The position numbers and the translations under genes were made by a program. From the NCBI RefSeq assembly GCF_027596085.1, contig NC_072465.1, positions 9,348,553 through 9,412,552 on the forward strand: a stretch of 64,000 nucleotides of DNA, read 5' to 3'. Each line of letters starts with the position of its first letter. The first letter of the stretch is position 1. The stretch is from Anoplopoma fimbria (taxonomy: Eukaryota > Chordata > Actinopteri > Perciformes > Anoplopomatidae). Positions 45,903-59,900 of the stretch are shown here, one piece after another. Below the pieces are notes generated by a model. That model searched no databases. It saw nothing but the letters and a program-made list of their open reading frames with translations, and was not told where the DNA came from.

Positions 45903-47689
45903 TTAACACCAGTGTTTTATCCAATACCAGCAAAACTAATGACATTCCCATTGGCCTCAGCTCTACTTTGTGTTTTGTGTCAATTAACCAATGCATGCAC
46001 GCTAACAAGCTGAACCAAGATGTTATGGTATGCCATAAATATAAGATTATAAATCTATAATCAATACCTGCTAGACATCAGCATGTTGGCAATGTCATTG
46101 TGAGCATGTTAGCTCAGACTCTACGTAGTCATCTTTGACTGTGTGGCATCACCCCTATAGGCATCTCCCCATGACAATAGCTGTCAGTATATTCCTTTTG
46201 TGTGTGATGAATGAATTACTTTTCCTTTTGGTCCATTAGTGGAACATACTGGAAATAAACCACTTTGGTTTCTATACGAAAATGCTCGGGGGGCCTGTCA
46301 CATTCACAGCAGCTAGATGTCAGTCTGAGATGTCAAGTTAAAGAAAGAAAGAATAGAAGAAATATGTTAACTTTCCTGTATAGCGGCCAAGGCCTGGCTT
46401 TCTTTAGGATACACTTGAATTCCTCACTGTGTCCCCAATAAAAACACCTCTAAATAGATGGTAATTAATCCATAGGTCTAGAAAAAGGTCACATGACTTG
46501 ATCTCTCCGTCTGCCATAGCATATTGGATTCCAAAGCCGTGTCTTCAGCCCCGACAGACGACAGTTTTCACTGGAATTGAACTAAAGAAGAAGATTCACA
46601 TCCACAGTGAGCATCCTTGTGTGGAGATATCCTACTAACAGAGATAAGTCATTTAAATATAGGCTGACATAAGGCTTTATACTTCTAGTCCACTACATCT
46701 CACAAAAAACATTGTATTTTTTACTCCACAGTTGTCTGACATATGTAGCTCCTCATCATAATAATAGAAAACATTCAGTATAGATACAGGAAGTGCATAA
46801 AAATCAATGCTGATGTGCAAAATCTATCATGTCCAAAATGTTGCCATTTTTTGGCCCGATTATAATGCATGTTGATTTTGAATTATTATTATACCTATCA
46901 GAATTTCAAACAGAGAAAGCTGTTGGAGAAATTCCACAGCCCGGAGAGGAGCATGTAATCCCTTAACTAAGCACCAAAATCCCTTAAATTGCAGGTTTTT
47001 ACATGACGGTGAGGCAGTTTAATCTCCCAGACTGAAATGAAGGACACGGACTCTCTTGGACCCTGTCCATTCATTGTCCCATTATCTATACGTGCTAAAC
47101 CTTTGCAGGGTTAGCGGGGGCTGGAGCCTGTCCCAGCTCATGCTGAGTGAGAGACTGGATACCTTTTTTATTTTTTATTATTTTTATAACATTAAAATTC
47201 ACTTCTAAAGCTTCAGTACATTGGTATGCTGACAGCTGTTTACTTTAAAGTTCCAATGAAATGAAAAGTTTCCTGTTAATTGTTCATTTATACTGTTAAA
47301 AAAGAATTGGTGTGATAATATTATGTCTTCTGTAAAATGGTTTCAAATGTTTTAATGCTCATCCTGTGACTAGTTTGGGCGTCATATAAAACCACACTTT
47401 GCCATTTGGGGATCTTAGTAGCTAACAGAGCAATGTGGCTGAAGTTTTTCAAGGGAAACTTTAACATATCAACAGTTTGGGATTCAGAAGAAACCTTCTA
47501 TTATTTATGTAAATAATTCAACTGGATACAAATTGCAGAAAATATAAATTCCTGTCAGGATTCCGTCACCTTTTTCAAAAGACAGCTTCCTCGGAATGTC
47601 ATGACATGCTTGGGAGAATTAAAACGGTTTAGGGGTATCACATTAAATTTCTAGCAGAAAGTCATGACCAAGAGAGATGTGCAGCAGGA
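45903..47689. other. No gene seen; one small repeat fragment
   Basis: Unique sequence. The segment 47085-47160 (CATTATCTATACGTGCTAAA, GGGGGCTGGAGCCTGTCCCA) resembles a widespread teleost repeat that contains GGGCTGGAGCCTATCCCAG. No gene. Confidence 0.45.
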
Positions 47690-48380
47690 ATAGTTTGACA
47701 CATCTGCAATTACCTCTGATTACTTTTCCTAATCATCATCAGACAGGCTCCATGTTGTCCGTGACAGGGTTGAGCTCAAACGGTGTCCTTGTCAGGGAGC
47801 AGTGCCTGATAATGATTGCGTTTTTTATGCCTCAGGTGGGAGACGTGTTGTGTGTTTACTTCCCACGATCAGACGCGGCGATCACAAAATGAAATTACAA
47901 ACTTGTTTTCCTGTCTGAAATGATAACGCCCGAATGGCGCCCATTTGCGTGAAGCACCCACATGTTAATTGCCTCCAGCTAGTCTAATACACATGTAAAT
48001 TTGGTTCTGTAGCTCATTTAAAATGATTCCCAGTCATTTATCCTCTCGTCCGTCCGCCCGGTATTTCAAAACATCTTTAGCACAGTGTTGTTAAACAGCA
48101 GAGTGACTCTAATGGATTCTGCTGGAGACCGGTGCATCCGGCCAACTAATTAGCCTCACGAGGTAACTCCAACTATTGTGCCCAGTAGAGGAGATTTGGA
48201 TGCAAATGATTTGGAGAATAACAGCTAATGGTGCATGACGTGCATCCATTCTGCTGAGGATAATAACGTGGCAATCCTCAGATTGTATTATCCAAACTGG
48301 GATCTCCCCCTCAACACACTTATTTTGAGATTTTGAACTTCCCAGATGAGCTTCGAGTGATAAAAGCTGCACAAATGATT
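47690..48380. promoter_or_regulatory. Possible conserved non-coding element cluster
   Basis: A long, repeat-free, high-complexity block with many developmental transcription factor type sites: GCAATTACC, TGATTACTTTTCCTAATC, GTTAATTGCC, CTAATTAGCC, and a perfect octamer ATGCAAAT at 48200-48207 followed by AACAGCTAATGG. One 71-codon plus-strand frame (47677-47892) crosses it but lacks protein character. It is the best enhancer-like region in the window, judged by motif density only. Confidence 0.4.
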
Positions 48381-50344
48381 GGTAAAGTCATGTATGGGAA
48401 TCAAGCGACTTCTCCGTGGACTTTCAAAAGCAGAACTTTTGGTGATGGGAACTTAACATTCCAAATATTTCAGAACTAAAATGTCTGACATGAGAGTAAT
48501 GCTGACTAGTTGGGATGTTTTTGTCTGTGCCAGGAGATTATTTATTGGACCGTGTGCATGAGTGCCTGTCTGTCCACGGGTCATCTTAGATACTGCTGAA
48601 CCCATCAGCTCTCTTGCTTTGAGTCCTGAGGTGTGTTTGGCTAACAGAGCTAACAGCTCACAGGGCTGATACAGCTTACAGAACTAACGGCTAAACGGAA
48701 CTATACACACAGCAGGACTAACAGTTTCTGTTCAGAGGTATAGCATTAAATAAGCAACTTGACACAGTGAACTGCAGCTGAGCTGTGCAGACATCAACAT
48801 GAGAGGAACATCTTTTACACCCTACTTTTGCTAGTTTTCATCCAATTAAGCTTGGAACTTGGAACCAAAAACTCATTGTTTTTTTAAAGTTTGTTTTCCT
48901 ATTGAGAGATAACACCTGATGAATGAGAGATTTGTGGCCGAAACGGCACATTCCATCAGATAGACCTCTGTCAAGTGGACTTACTTCCATTATATAATAT
49001 ACACACTGATATTTCTAATAAGTGATTTTATGTTTTGTACTGATTTGCAGACAGCCATCATAGTCACTGGGTTAAAATGGAAAACAGCAGCCAGCAGGAA
49101 TCCCCAGTAAACAGGAGATTAGCATGGTGCTACCATTTAAAAAATATTGTCATCTCAGGAAGAGATTGCGGGTTGATTATACCATGATGCCCAATATCAG
49201 ATTTATGGATTGAAACATTCAAAATACACATTTAGTAGTTTATTTGACTACTTTGTCTGTTGACGTCGAAAGATTTATCCTAAATTCACCAAAAATTACC
49301 ATTAGATGTCTTTTTTTTGTATATTCAGCGATAGCATTTCAGGAAAATTGTAAGTAATTAATTAACTTAATGTAATTAAATAATTGGAAGTTTTATGGTG
49401 ATATTTTTTAAGGCTGTTTTCTCTCTAAATTATTATAAGAGTCCAATTCAGTAGCATTTACATACATCCAACATTCCAGTTTAATCCCTATCTATATTCT
49501 GAAGGTTTTAAAATTCCCTCTAGAAAATCATCTGAACCTTGCTTCATCCAATGTTTAGGTTTCTGTTCTGTAAATGTATGCAAATAAGCACATATTTAAT
49601 GAGATTATGCCTCTTTTTAACATTGAAACAATACTTTTCAGAAAACTTGTAATGTAAAAAATAATTGTCTTAATGGAAGTAATCAACTTGGGAACATTTT
49701 CATGGTGATAACTATTAGTTAAAACTCTGTTCACCTGTTGTGTCTCCACATAATTAAGGTTAGAAGACATTCATTGCTATGGTAAACATAATAACCACTT
49801 GGTTACAGAATGGCCGGCTCCGAGATGGTAGCAAGAAATATTCATATCTAATAATATTATATCTATTGGAAACTGGAATGGAACAGCGGTTTCTCACGTC
49901 AATGTCTGGTGTTTTGTGTTCCCATCTATTCTCTCCTTTCCCAACTTCTCAACTGTATAACAAAAGCGATGTCACAGTATTTTAATTTCTCCCGACCAAC
50001 AACAGTCAAGAGGGCTTTGTCACTTGAAAGTTAACACGTCATCGCTTGGCATTTGCAGAGATGATTGATTTAGTTTTTTCTTGGAAGGTCAGTCCCATCT
50101 CATAAGTTGAGTCTTAATTGTACATGTATATTAGAATAGAATATCATTGATCTTGATTTTTCTCGGAGATGTATTTCCTGTCGTCTAGTTGCAATCAAGG
50201 CACTGTCACAAAATCAACCCCTGTCATGTGTGACGTTAAAAGCTAATACAAAATCAAAACCGTGTCAGGTGTCACACACTTTATTAAAGTGCAGAAACAA
50301 AATTTGAAACTTCTGGCATAGAGGTATACACTGAATATAGCCAA
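48381..50344. other. No gene seen
   Basis: Unique AT-rich sequence. No repeat family or exon recognised. Confidence 0.5.
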
Positions 50345-50436
50345 TTACTCAGTGCCATGAGAACTAATCATGTCTGTCCCTTCCTCCCCTCGGAGAGACA
50401 GCGGGTGCTGGGGAGCCAGCCGAGCTGTCAGATGAG
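50345..50436 (-). CDS. Candidate terminal coding exon, product unknown
   Basis: On the minus strand a good acceptor (TGTTTGTTTCTTCGCAG, ending at 50437) opens a 92-nt segment. Joined to the G left by the donor of the upstream candidate exon, it reads AHLTARLAPQHPLSLRGEEG then TDMISSHGTE and a TAA stop at 50345-50347. A second frame is also open (SSDSSAGSPAPAVSPRGGRD, then RHD, TAG at 50364-50366). The 88-nt intron this implies is a normal short teleost intron. I recognise neither peptide. Both frames being open in GC-rich sequence weakens the case. Confidence 0.25.
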
Positions 50437-50524
50437 CTGCGAAGAAACAAACATGTTTTTGTTATTGTGAGCTGTTGATGGAATCTTAACAGTGCACCTA
50501 AACTGATGGGTTCCTTTTTATTAC

Positions 50525-50552
50525 CTCGATTTGAGAGCTGAAACTCCAGCTC
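50525..50552 (-). CDS. Candidate penultimate exon or exon end, product unknown
   Basis: Minus-strand sequence encoding ELEFQLSNR ends at a GTAATA donor (GT at 50523-50524) in phase 1. The upstream boundary is unclear: an AG lies at 50553-50554, and the frame also stays open upstream to an ATG at about 50615, giving ISLPPLKELEFQLSNR. Together with 50345-50436 this would make a spliced C-terminus. Support is splice signals and frame only. Confidence 0.22.
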
Positions 50553-50615
50553 CTTCAGTGGCGGGAGAGATATAAGCGAACTACCAGCACCCCAAAAAAT
50601 TGTCTCCTCACTCAC

Positions 50616-52788
50616 ACATCCTCTTCATGTTTCTAAAGCTGCACTATCACTATCAGTGTGCCGTCATATTTGAATATAATGCACATTACATCGCCAGTGT
50701 TGTCAACTTGACCACTTTCTTGCTGGAGTTAGCGACCTCTCCCTCCCTCCGCTCTCCCACTGTTCATGTGCAGGCGCATCAGGCATGAGTGAGTTACCGT
50801 GGTTACGGGCGTCGGTGTGGCCGGGTCATTTTTGCCAAGGCTTCACCCCGGAGTGTAGCCCTGAAATGAATTTTGAAATGTCAGCCAATGTAAAGGTGAG
50901 CTCGAATGTGAGATAGTCCTCGTTACATAACAGACTAAGGTGGGGGGGTGGTCTGAGAAATGGCAGTGCATAATTCATTTTGTATCACAATTCACATTTA
51001 ATCTGGAAAGTAAACTGATGGGTAAGACCTGTCCACATGCGCATGCGAATGCCAAGTCTGAACTGGGCCAATCGGGTCAAATGTAGAAATGGTCACTCAG
51101 AGGAAAAGACCCACAGAGAATTGGCAACAAACTCTAAAGCTCCCCTCAGCCCTTTACAGCATTTAAGAGTCTTTCAACTCGTTTGTTTTTGTGTTTTTTA
51201 ATGGTCTGACTACTGTTTCGGTTACCTCTTATACCTCTTTCAGCTCAAACTTCATATGTGAGATGGTAATTGGTTTCCTAAGTCAACGGGCTGTTAGTAC
51301 AGAAATTGTTAAAGGGTTTTTTAAATAAATGACGTGAACTTTTTTTTTTTGCAAAGAAAGAAACTGGTGTATAATCACTAGTTCTTGTTGGAAGATTGTT
51401 TACACGGACATGACAATTTTAACCTGGCTCAGCCACAGTAAGGCGGCATTTCAAAAACCAAAACTGACTTTATTATTGTGTATGGCTGCTCTCTCTCTTT
51501 CAAGCCCAATACTCATATTTCTATCTTACTGTTTTGAAATTTACTGTGCGAATTTCCTGCGGTTTCTTTTAGTGGCCGTTTTTGTATGTTCCCTTTAACA
51601 TAAGCTTACACAACTTAATATATAACAGCTCGTAACATCATAGAAGTGTTTTACATGCTGGCTTGTGTAACAGGGAGGGGAAACTAAATCATGAAGCTGT
51701 GCTCTGATAATTAGTGCTGCGGTTATACTGTTTTTGTGTGCTGCGTTAGAAATTAAATCCAATGATAACTCTCACAAAGCTCTGTAAGGTGACACTGGAG
51801 CAATTCATCGTCAATGAGGCCCCATACAATATAATGATTAAGGAAGAGTGTTGCCATTTAGGAGAACAGCAGCAGCTCTCTGTGAATATTTGATGACTTT
51901 AAGCCGATTTAGTGTAAAGAAACGACGAACGCGGGCTTGCTGCTGTGATGAATTCGACTTTGACTCGAACATTTTTGAAAACTAAGGACGTAGCAAAACA
52001 TTTTTCAAGGATTAACTTTAATCGAAGGCGAGAAAATTGAGTTTGGCGGACGGCTATAAATATCTCCCCCTGATGGCAAACTATACGCCTGGAGAAACGC
52101 ACAGCAGCAATCTGTGCAGACGTTACAGCTGCATTTTTTCCTCACCCCACCTGCAGGAAATGATCTCTTTTTAATGTGGCTGATAAAAGACGACCTCGCC
52201 TCTAAAGAAGTTTGTTCAATATGTTTTGACATATTGTGCGGGCGGCTGAAATGACGCATTAAGTGTGTGTGTATAAATCAGACTGAGGAGGGATACGCAG
52301 CCAGGAAAGGTTAACTGTGAAACAGGGACAAGGTAATGACACGCTGTCATGTTGACTGCACTCTGTCTGTCTCCTCTTCAGGGGTCGGTTGAAACAAACA
52401 TTATCGGTACTAGTAGCCTCGTGCATTGGGAGATAAGCTTGCCCACGAAGCGTCTAATCTTGTCTGTGGATGATAGTGTTTTCATTCTTGCATTGAAACT
52501 TGGCGTTTAACTTTTTGCGATGCCCAGTTATGTCTAAGCCAGTTTGGCACACCACACCTCTAATCCGCGAGCTTGTCCTGTCCATTTGGCACAGCATGTG
52601 TCAAAGCAGAACTTCCTTTTTGCCCTTCACAGTATTTCATTTTTAATGTTGTTATACCCCTTCACACTTGCTCTCAATCCAGGCCTTTCACATTCTAACA
52701 ATTCCCATCAGCTGTCAACTGCGCAAACAGTGAATACTATGGTGTGCTTTGACGTAAAGTCATTTTTTTTAGGGCTTGGAATTTGCCT
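50616..52788. other. No gene seen
   Basis: Unique sequence. A minus-strand frame near 52090-52010 lies behind an acceptor-like site (TTTCTCCAG) but has no matching partner exon. Confidence 0.45.
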
Positions 52789-52920
52789 CTGAATTGGGAA
52801 ATACAGAGGCAAATAAAAAAGCATTGCAATAATAATCTATTGTCACAAAATCCCAACTGCACACCTGGACTGGCATCACGGCACACCAGTGTGCTGCAGC
52901 ACACCGTTTAGGTATCACTG
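52789..52920. repeat. Repeat fragment with 16-bp palindrome
   Basis: The run CGGCACACCAGTGTGCTGCA..GTTTAGGTATCACTGCTG resembles the end of a hAT-type non-autonomous element. It contains the perfect palindrome GTGTGCTGCAGCACAC at 52889-52904. The other end was not located. Confidence 0.4.
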
Positions 52921-55374
52921 CTGCGGAGAACATAAATGTAAAAATATTCCAAGGCAATTCATCCAGCAAATGATCCCATTTGAGAGAAGCAGACAGACGG
53001 GTCTACAATATATGTGTTTGAAGGACACATCCGGGATGTGGAACTGATTCAAAAACAGGTTAAAAAGATGACAATAAGGTACAATACTGTTCCTGTAAAG
53101 CAGGGTAGGTCTTTATTCACTGTTATAATCATTAAAAAGCAAAAGCAGCATGTGTTTACATTCGGTACACGTTCAGTAGCTTGTGTCGCCTTGATGTACT
53201 AATGCTAGCTAATGATGTGCTAACGTACTCTGCTTATGTTATACCCACATGTTTTTAGGTAGAAACGTTATGTTTTAGAAACGTATACATCTCCTTCCAA
53301 CCTCTCTGGGTAACAAGTATCTATATTACACAACGTTTAACCATGACAAATCCACTAAACCAGAAGAAAATCTGAAACAGCTGCATGAGAGTCAATGGTA
53401 CGGAGGCGGATAGTTGTCGTCCCCTGGTCACTGCTGGTGGATGCTACGCTATGTATTGCCAGTATGTGTTCGAGAGGCGAGACTTACCAAAAAAACTAAA
53501 ACTACTAGCATGGCTAACAAACTAAGAACTTAAATGTAATGTAGTGGAATATTAATATACCATTGCTAAAGCAGCTCTTATCTCAAATCTGAAATATTTG
53601 GCACTATTTGTTCGGCAAAGTTAATTCCTCTAATGTGTTGGGAAATTTGTAATAAATCTTTTAAAGCTAAGCAGCGTTTACTGTCCCCTCTGTCTGTTTA
53701 AATTGTGCCAAAATGCTGCCAGCCGCGATAAGGCCTGAACTAAACTACATTAGGGCAGGCTCCTGTGCAGCAACACCATCTGTCTGTCTCTATCGCTCTT
53801 GCACACACTTCTTTCTCCTGCACAGAGGTGCTGCCGTCTCTTCCTCTTTTCACTAACTTCCCCCTTCGCCGAAAGGCAGATGCCCAAAATCAATTGCATT
53901 CACTCAATTTATATCAGCTCAATTCAACACAGCGGAATGAAATGGAGGGACGTGCGCGGCTCACGCCAGCTCTAAACAGCTGCAACGCTCTGCCCATCGA
54001 TAACGCAACTGATAGACATCGAGTACAATGAAAGGGCACAGAAAATAAACATTACTGTTGAATCATAGATAACAGGATGCTCCATTCTCCCGAACAGCAC
54101 AGGGGCAATTCAAATCAGACTATTATGTATCGTATCACTTCCACTAGCAGCAGCTGCTGTCCTATAAGTGAACCCCGCTGCAGTGACAGTATCATTTCAA
54201 CGCACGCCCGGGAGGAATTGCTTGTGATACAGCGTAAGGAGGGGGGAAATAAGTCTCACAGTGGAGAACTCAAACTTACTGGGAATTTACTTTTACCCAA
54301 AGAATGTTTTTGAGCCAGACATATGTTTTCATAAATACTTTTCATTTTAGACTTGTATTGGTCTCGCAGAGACGCATGATGACATTGTGAAATGATCAGC
54401 ATGCATGGGTCGTGGCACCACTTGTTTTATTTTGGCGCTCATGGTAGCAAGTTAGAGCAGCAACGATGCCTGCGTGGGCAGCGTGGCGGAGGTCTCGTCT
54501 ACTTTATTCCACGTACGGAGAGTGAAAATGATCTTTTGACAGTATGATCAGTATCATGGCAGCAAAAATGTCAGGAAAACACTTTCTGATTCCGTTTTTT
54601 TTAAAAAACACTCCGCTACAATCCCTTCATTTTTAAACACAAGGCTTTTTTTTCCTCCAAAATATTTGCAGAACAGTGTGTTAGAAAATGCGCTGATTTT
54701 CACGGATCCATAAATCAATAGAGTACCGGCTTTTCATCGTTGATTGTTAATTATATTGCCCTATAACAAATGTGATGCTAAATGAAGCGTGTTTTAAATT
54801 AAGTCAGAACACCAGTTCCTCGTGTGTGACGAGTTTTACAGAAACTAACTCCGTTTTGCCTTTTAAAATATTCAGTCATAATGTATTGGCAAACACAAAC
54901 AGCTGACGCAAGTGTTTGCTTGGGGATATGGGGCTGGATTGGGAGCAGCATCGTTCCCTTGCAGGAGGGAAAAATTCAATCGAAGGATTTGGAGAAAATC
55001 CTGCCGGGTAAACTGTGTCTGCTCCAGTTGCAAATGCAGTGTTCTCCAGCTTCCTATTGTTTCCCTCTGGGCCCTGTGTTTGTCAGTGTGTGCATCTGTT
55101 TCTCAGAGACTGTGAGGTGAGGGGGCGGGTTATAAAACCAACTTCCCAAGACCTTCAGAACCGTAAAGAGAACTCAAAGTACCAACTGCTCCATTTTTCA
55201 AGAAAATAGGGGCTCATGTTGTTTAACGCTATTGTTGTGCACCAATCGATGACCACAAAGCTGTCATTGTATATGCTGTTGAATATTACCTTTTTTCAAA
55301 CATGTACTAGCAACTAGAAAATAAAAAACGTAAGTGATAATTATATTAGAATCTTTAATTGGATAGCAAGCCCT
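52921..55374. other. No gene seen
   Basis: Unique sequence. Frames of 78-88 codons at 53765-54031, 54077-54313 and 54881-55120 show no domain. The last ends beside a GTGAGG donor-like site but has no convincing acceptor. Confidence 0.45.
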
Positions 55375-55520
55375 TAAACAGGCCCTATTATGCTATTTTC
55401 CGGGTGCATATTTTTATCTCAAGTTACATTTACAAAATGTTTACATGCGTTAATGCTCGTAATCCGCCTTGTTTTTCTCATCCTGGCTGTCCTTTTTACG
55501 CTCTTTATTCTACATCAGTT
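55375..55520 (+). repeat. Fragment of an unclassified interspersed repeat
   Basis: It begins ACAGGCCCTATTATGCTATT and TTCCGGGTGCATATTTTTAT, then TTTCTCATCCTGGCTGTCC. This matches my memory of a fish repeat starting GGCCCTATTATGC. Non-coding. Confidence 0.5.
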
Positions 55521-56920
55521 GCTGATCTATGTTGTTGTAGATCATAAAACAACAAACAGTTCTAACTCTCATAACAAGGGCTGATTAGGGTAAGGGTTAT
55601 TTATCTTTGAAATTACATAGGTAGTTAACACAGCATTTCAGCCCTACCAAAGAAACTCAATGGGAAAGATTGCATTGAGTCCCAGGAGCAACTGGACCAG
55701 CAGGTGGTCTGGATGTGACATCAGAATTTCAGCATTCTGAACTGAAACAACTGTTAATGACTAACTGGCTTTAGTGCACAACAGAAAGAACATCTGTAGG
55801 AATGCAGGGATTTCTAACTGTCACTCATGACAGTGACTATGGAAGCACAGTTGGTGCACACCAGTGTGAGTATCAAGAGTGATTATCTTTCGTAAATAAA
55901 TGTTGTTTTGCACACATGGTATCCATGGTGATTTATCAGTCGCATGAATGAGCAATGAATTGTGTATAAGAAAACCAGAAACGACCTCAGATATGATGAA
56001 GGCAAGATGGGCAAAAGAGTTTAAATTTCAAGTGACTATAAACCCAACTACATTTTTGATTTGATTTGATTTTACAATTTGATTTAAGTTTAGTTTCACC
56101 AGTAGATTTCAGAGTGTGTTTGGTAGTTTTAGTTTGGTTTCAGTTTTTTGAAAAGGTTTAGTTTCAATGTCATTCTGTGTTAAACACAATGCAAGATTTT
56201 CAGCTCAAGGGATGTAGATGTAATGTTCGCAATCCTGCCTATGTAAACGCACCTCTGAATATAACATTTCATACAATTATGCAACAGACACATTTCGTGC
56301 ACATTTCAGCCTCAGTATGCTGCCAGTATCAACATGTAGACTAGATGTGCAATCAGTGTTCTTTTTTCCAACCCACATATACAGCTAGATACACTGGCAA
56401 TGGTTTAATCATTTTTGTGCATAAATATTTTTATGTGATTGTAGCCACACAGCGCTGAGTGTGTGTGCTGTTGCGGTGCTGTCCATGGTACTGTAACCGA
56501 CCACAGGTCGATAGACACACAGACAGACAGAACACAGAACACACTGTGGGTTCCCATTGTAGAAACCCACAGCTGTCTGTGGATTCCATGCATATTGATC
56601 CAACCATCTTTTTGTTGAAACTTCTCTGCTGATTCCCAATGGCAATGAAGTTTTTAGTTTTTTTAATGACTCTTTGGCATGAGACATGATTGCTAAAATT
56701 ATCTGCAATGCAAGAATCATCAGCAGCAAAGAATCCTAAGCACTGCGCAGTGACTACCAGCGTGGGGTCACCTTTCTGAGACCCATTAACCCATCACCTG
56801 TATTAGCCCTATCAGATTCACAACCCCCCTTGTTTCCAGGTGTTGATTGAGTCTCCACACGTGGACGTTTGTAGAGTCCAAACGATCCATTATGATTGCC
56901 AACACATAGCTAGTAAGTAA
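55521..56920. other. No gene seen
   Basis: Unique sequence. A minus-strand frame of 106 codons (56729-56409) has no recognised domain. Confidence 0.45.
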
Positions 56921-59900
56921 TACAATTTATTTATACAGCACTTTTCCCAGACATAAGTCACAAAGTTCTTAACAGGAGTTTGAATTTTAGACAAGAAGAA
57001 AACATGTCGTATGCAAGGTGACCATACAAGGGCCATTAATTCACAATTATCAGTTTTTAAAACACAAACGTATCAACAAAGGCACAGTAGACAGTAAAAT
57101 ACACAGTAAAAACATAGGTTAAAAGAATCCCTGGAGCATGAATTTTACCCAAACGCCTGTCTAAAAAGGTTTATCTTAAGCTGATTTTTAAACAAATTCA
57201 GAATCAGCAAACTTTAGGTGTGCAGGCCGAGCATTCCATAGCTTTGGTGCTTTGTCTTAAGGCGAGTTCGTGGGACAGAACGAAAATTTAAGGCTGGTAA
57301 ATAAGGGTGTAGTAATTCAGCCCCATATGCAGGAGTTTGACTGTGTAGTACTCTGTAAGTGAGAGTTAGAGTTTTAAAGTTGATCCTATACTCAACAAGG
57401 AGCGAGTGAAGAGATCTGAGTCTGTCTGTTTGTCCTAGTAAGTAGTCTGGCGGCAGGATTGTTTCTTACCTGTAAATGGTTAAGGGCAGATGTACTGAGC
57501 AAGGTTGAAAATTGCATTACATTAATCAATGCAAGAAGAGATAAATTCATGTTTGAGCATCTCTAGTTCAGATGTTTATACTAAAGATCTCACTTTACTG
57601 ATAATCTAGACAGCTGCTTAACACAGGGTTCAAACGCGGTGATTGGACAAAAATGACCCCTAGATTACGCAGGTTGAAGTGGGCAGCAGAGAAGAGTGGC
57701 CCAATACTCTGCCTGATCATGGGGACAACTTCATCTGGTGCATAACCAGAACCTCCTTATCAGCATTTAGTTGCAAACTGTTTTCTGCCGTCCAGTCCCT
57801 GATAACTTTGAGACAGTCTAAGAGTTATATAACCTGAAAGCCTCACCATGTTTGAAAGTTAAACAGACTTCGATATCATCTGCGTATAAATGATACTGCA
57901 ACTTTTTATAATCTGTCCCAAAGATAGATATATAAAGAAAATAACAGAGGCCCTAGGACCGAGCCCTGGGGTACACCACAAGACAGTGAAGACGTAACAG
58001 ACACAAAATATCCAACGAGACGGTAAAGCTTTTGTCAGTGAGGTAAGATGAAAACCAGTCGACCGTTGTAGTCCACCGTGTGAAACGCAACACTGAGATA
58101 GAGAAGTACTAACACAGAGCAATCACCTGCATCAGAAGACATAAATATGTCATTAGAAACCCTCAGGAGAGCGGTTTCAGTAGTGTTGTTTCAGAAACCT
58201 TGTCTGGAACTCGTTGTACATATTGTGCCTCTCCAAGGCAGCAGTAAGTTGGTTGACCACAACCTTCTCTAATATTTTTGATAGAAAGGGCAGTTTTGAT
58301 ATAGGCATATAGTTCATGGGCAATGCAGGATCTACATTAGTTTTCTTTAGTAGATGCTAGATAGTGACATGCTTTAAATGGGCGGGAACACCTACGGTAG
58401 ACAATGACAAATTAATAATAGATGTTCCAGCAGAGCCAATAATTGGCAGAACTCTCAAAAATAGAGAGGATGGTAAAAAATCCAGAGGGCAAGATGATAG
58501 CTTTGTTTTCTTGATTAAGTCCATCAGGTCTGTAAGGCTGGTTCGAAGGAGTCCAGAACAGTGGGAGAACGAGAGGGGCTATAATTGCATGAACAAATCC
58601 CAGGATGAATATCTGACCTAGTTGACATTACCTTATCAATAAAAAAATGTAGGGAACTTGTTACAATCATCAATAGAAAACCAAGGTAATGTAGAGACTG
58701 ACGTTGAAACAATTGTATTCATTGTGTCGAACAAAATCTTAGGATTTATTTTTAAAGGAAGAAATTAAGTTTGCAAAGTAGGCAGTTCTATCTTCCTTTT
58801 CTACAGAATTAAAAGAAACTCTGAGAACTTTAAAATATGTGCGATGCACTTCGAGCCCAGTGGCTTTCCAGAGCCACTCTGTCCTGCCACACTTCAAGCT
58901 CGGGGTGCAGACAGCGTCCGTCATCCACGGAGACATGTTGTAGACACCCCTCGTCCTATCCTTAAAAGGTGCGACCTTGTCCAGCAATGTGGTGCAATGC
59001 TCATTAAAACTGCATTCAAAATTCAACATCATTAAGATTTCTGTTAAAATCATAGCAAAAAGTGCATTGAGAACTGTTCAGCTGTACTCTGAGTAATATA
59101 ATGCGGGAACGCAATGTTTGTTTGGACACAAAGGGTCAGCCTTTACAGAGAGATCAAAGAAAATACATTCATGCTCACTGATCAGTAGGTCTTCACAACG
59201 GATATGATCAATATCTAGACCCAGAGAGAAGACAAGGTTAAAGGTGCAACCAGGTCTCTGAGTGGCGCCGGAAACATGTTGCTTGAAATTAAAAGATTCA
59301 GTAATATTGAGAAATTCAGTTGCTGCACAATTTGTGGTCTCATTAATATGCAGATTAAAATCACCAACCAATAAAACTTTATCCAGCTTGATAATTGAGG
59401 CCAGAAAGTCAGTGAACTCTGACCTGCTGGACCAGGAGGTCGATATATTAAAACACAGTGAAACGGCTTTAGCCGACCCACTTTAGTCAGTTGTAGTTCA
59501 AAAGTAGTAAAAGGTTCTGTGCTCCCCACTTGACCAGACGAACTGATTCTTCCAGACCACAGCGAGACATCCACTGCAGCCTGTCCCATTAAAAGCACAA
59601 TCCACTTCCGAAATGGAAGTTAAGGTGGAGACTAGGGAAAGAGTAGTAGGAGACTGACCAAGGCGCAAGGGAGAGCTAGTGTTGACTGTAGGGGGGAGAG
59701 GGGTATGCTTGCGTTGCCGGGCTATTACCAGGTGAGGACATGCGATGTGGGATAGTCAGTGTCATGGTGAGGTGAAGATGGAGTAGAAAATATTGTCAGT
59801 TAGAGTGCCTGACCCCAAGCCAGTTGGTTGGACACTATCAGGGTGGAAAAAGGCAGGATGTTTCCAGAAAAGATTGAAATTATCAATAAAAGCTGCGTTT

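Noticed and set aside
47677..47892. A 71-codon plus-strand frame with an acceptor-like CTCAG at its end third.
   Set aside because: No domain and it overlaps the enhancer-like block. Stops are just sparse by chance.
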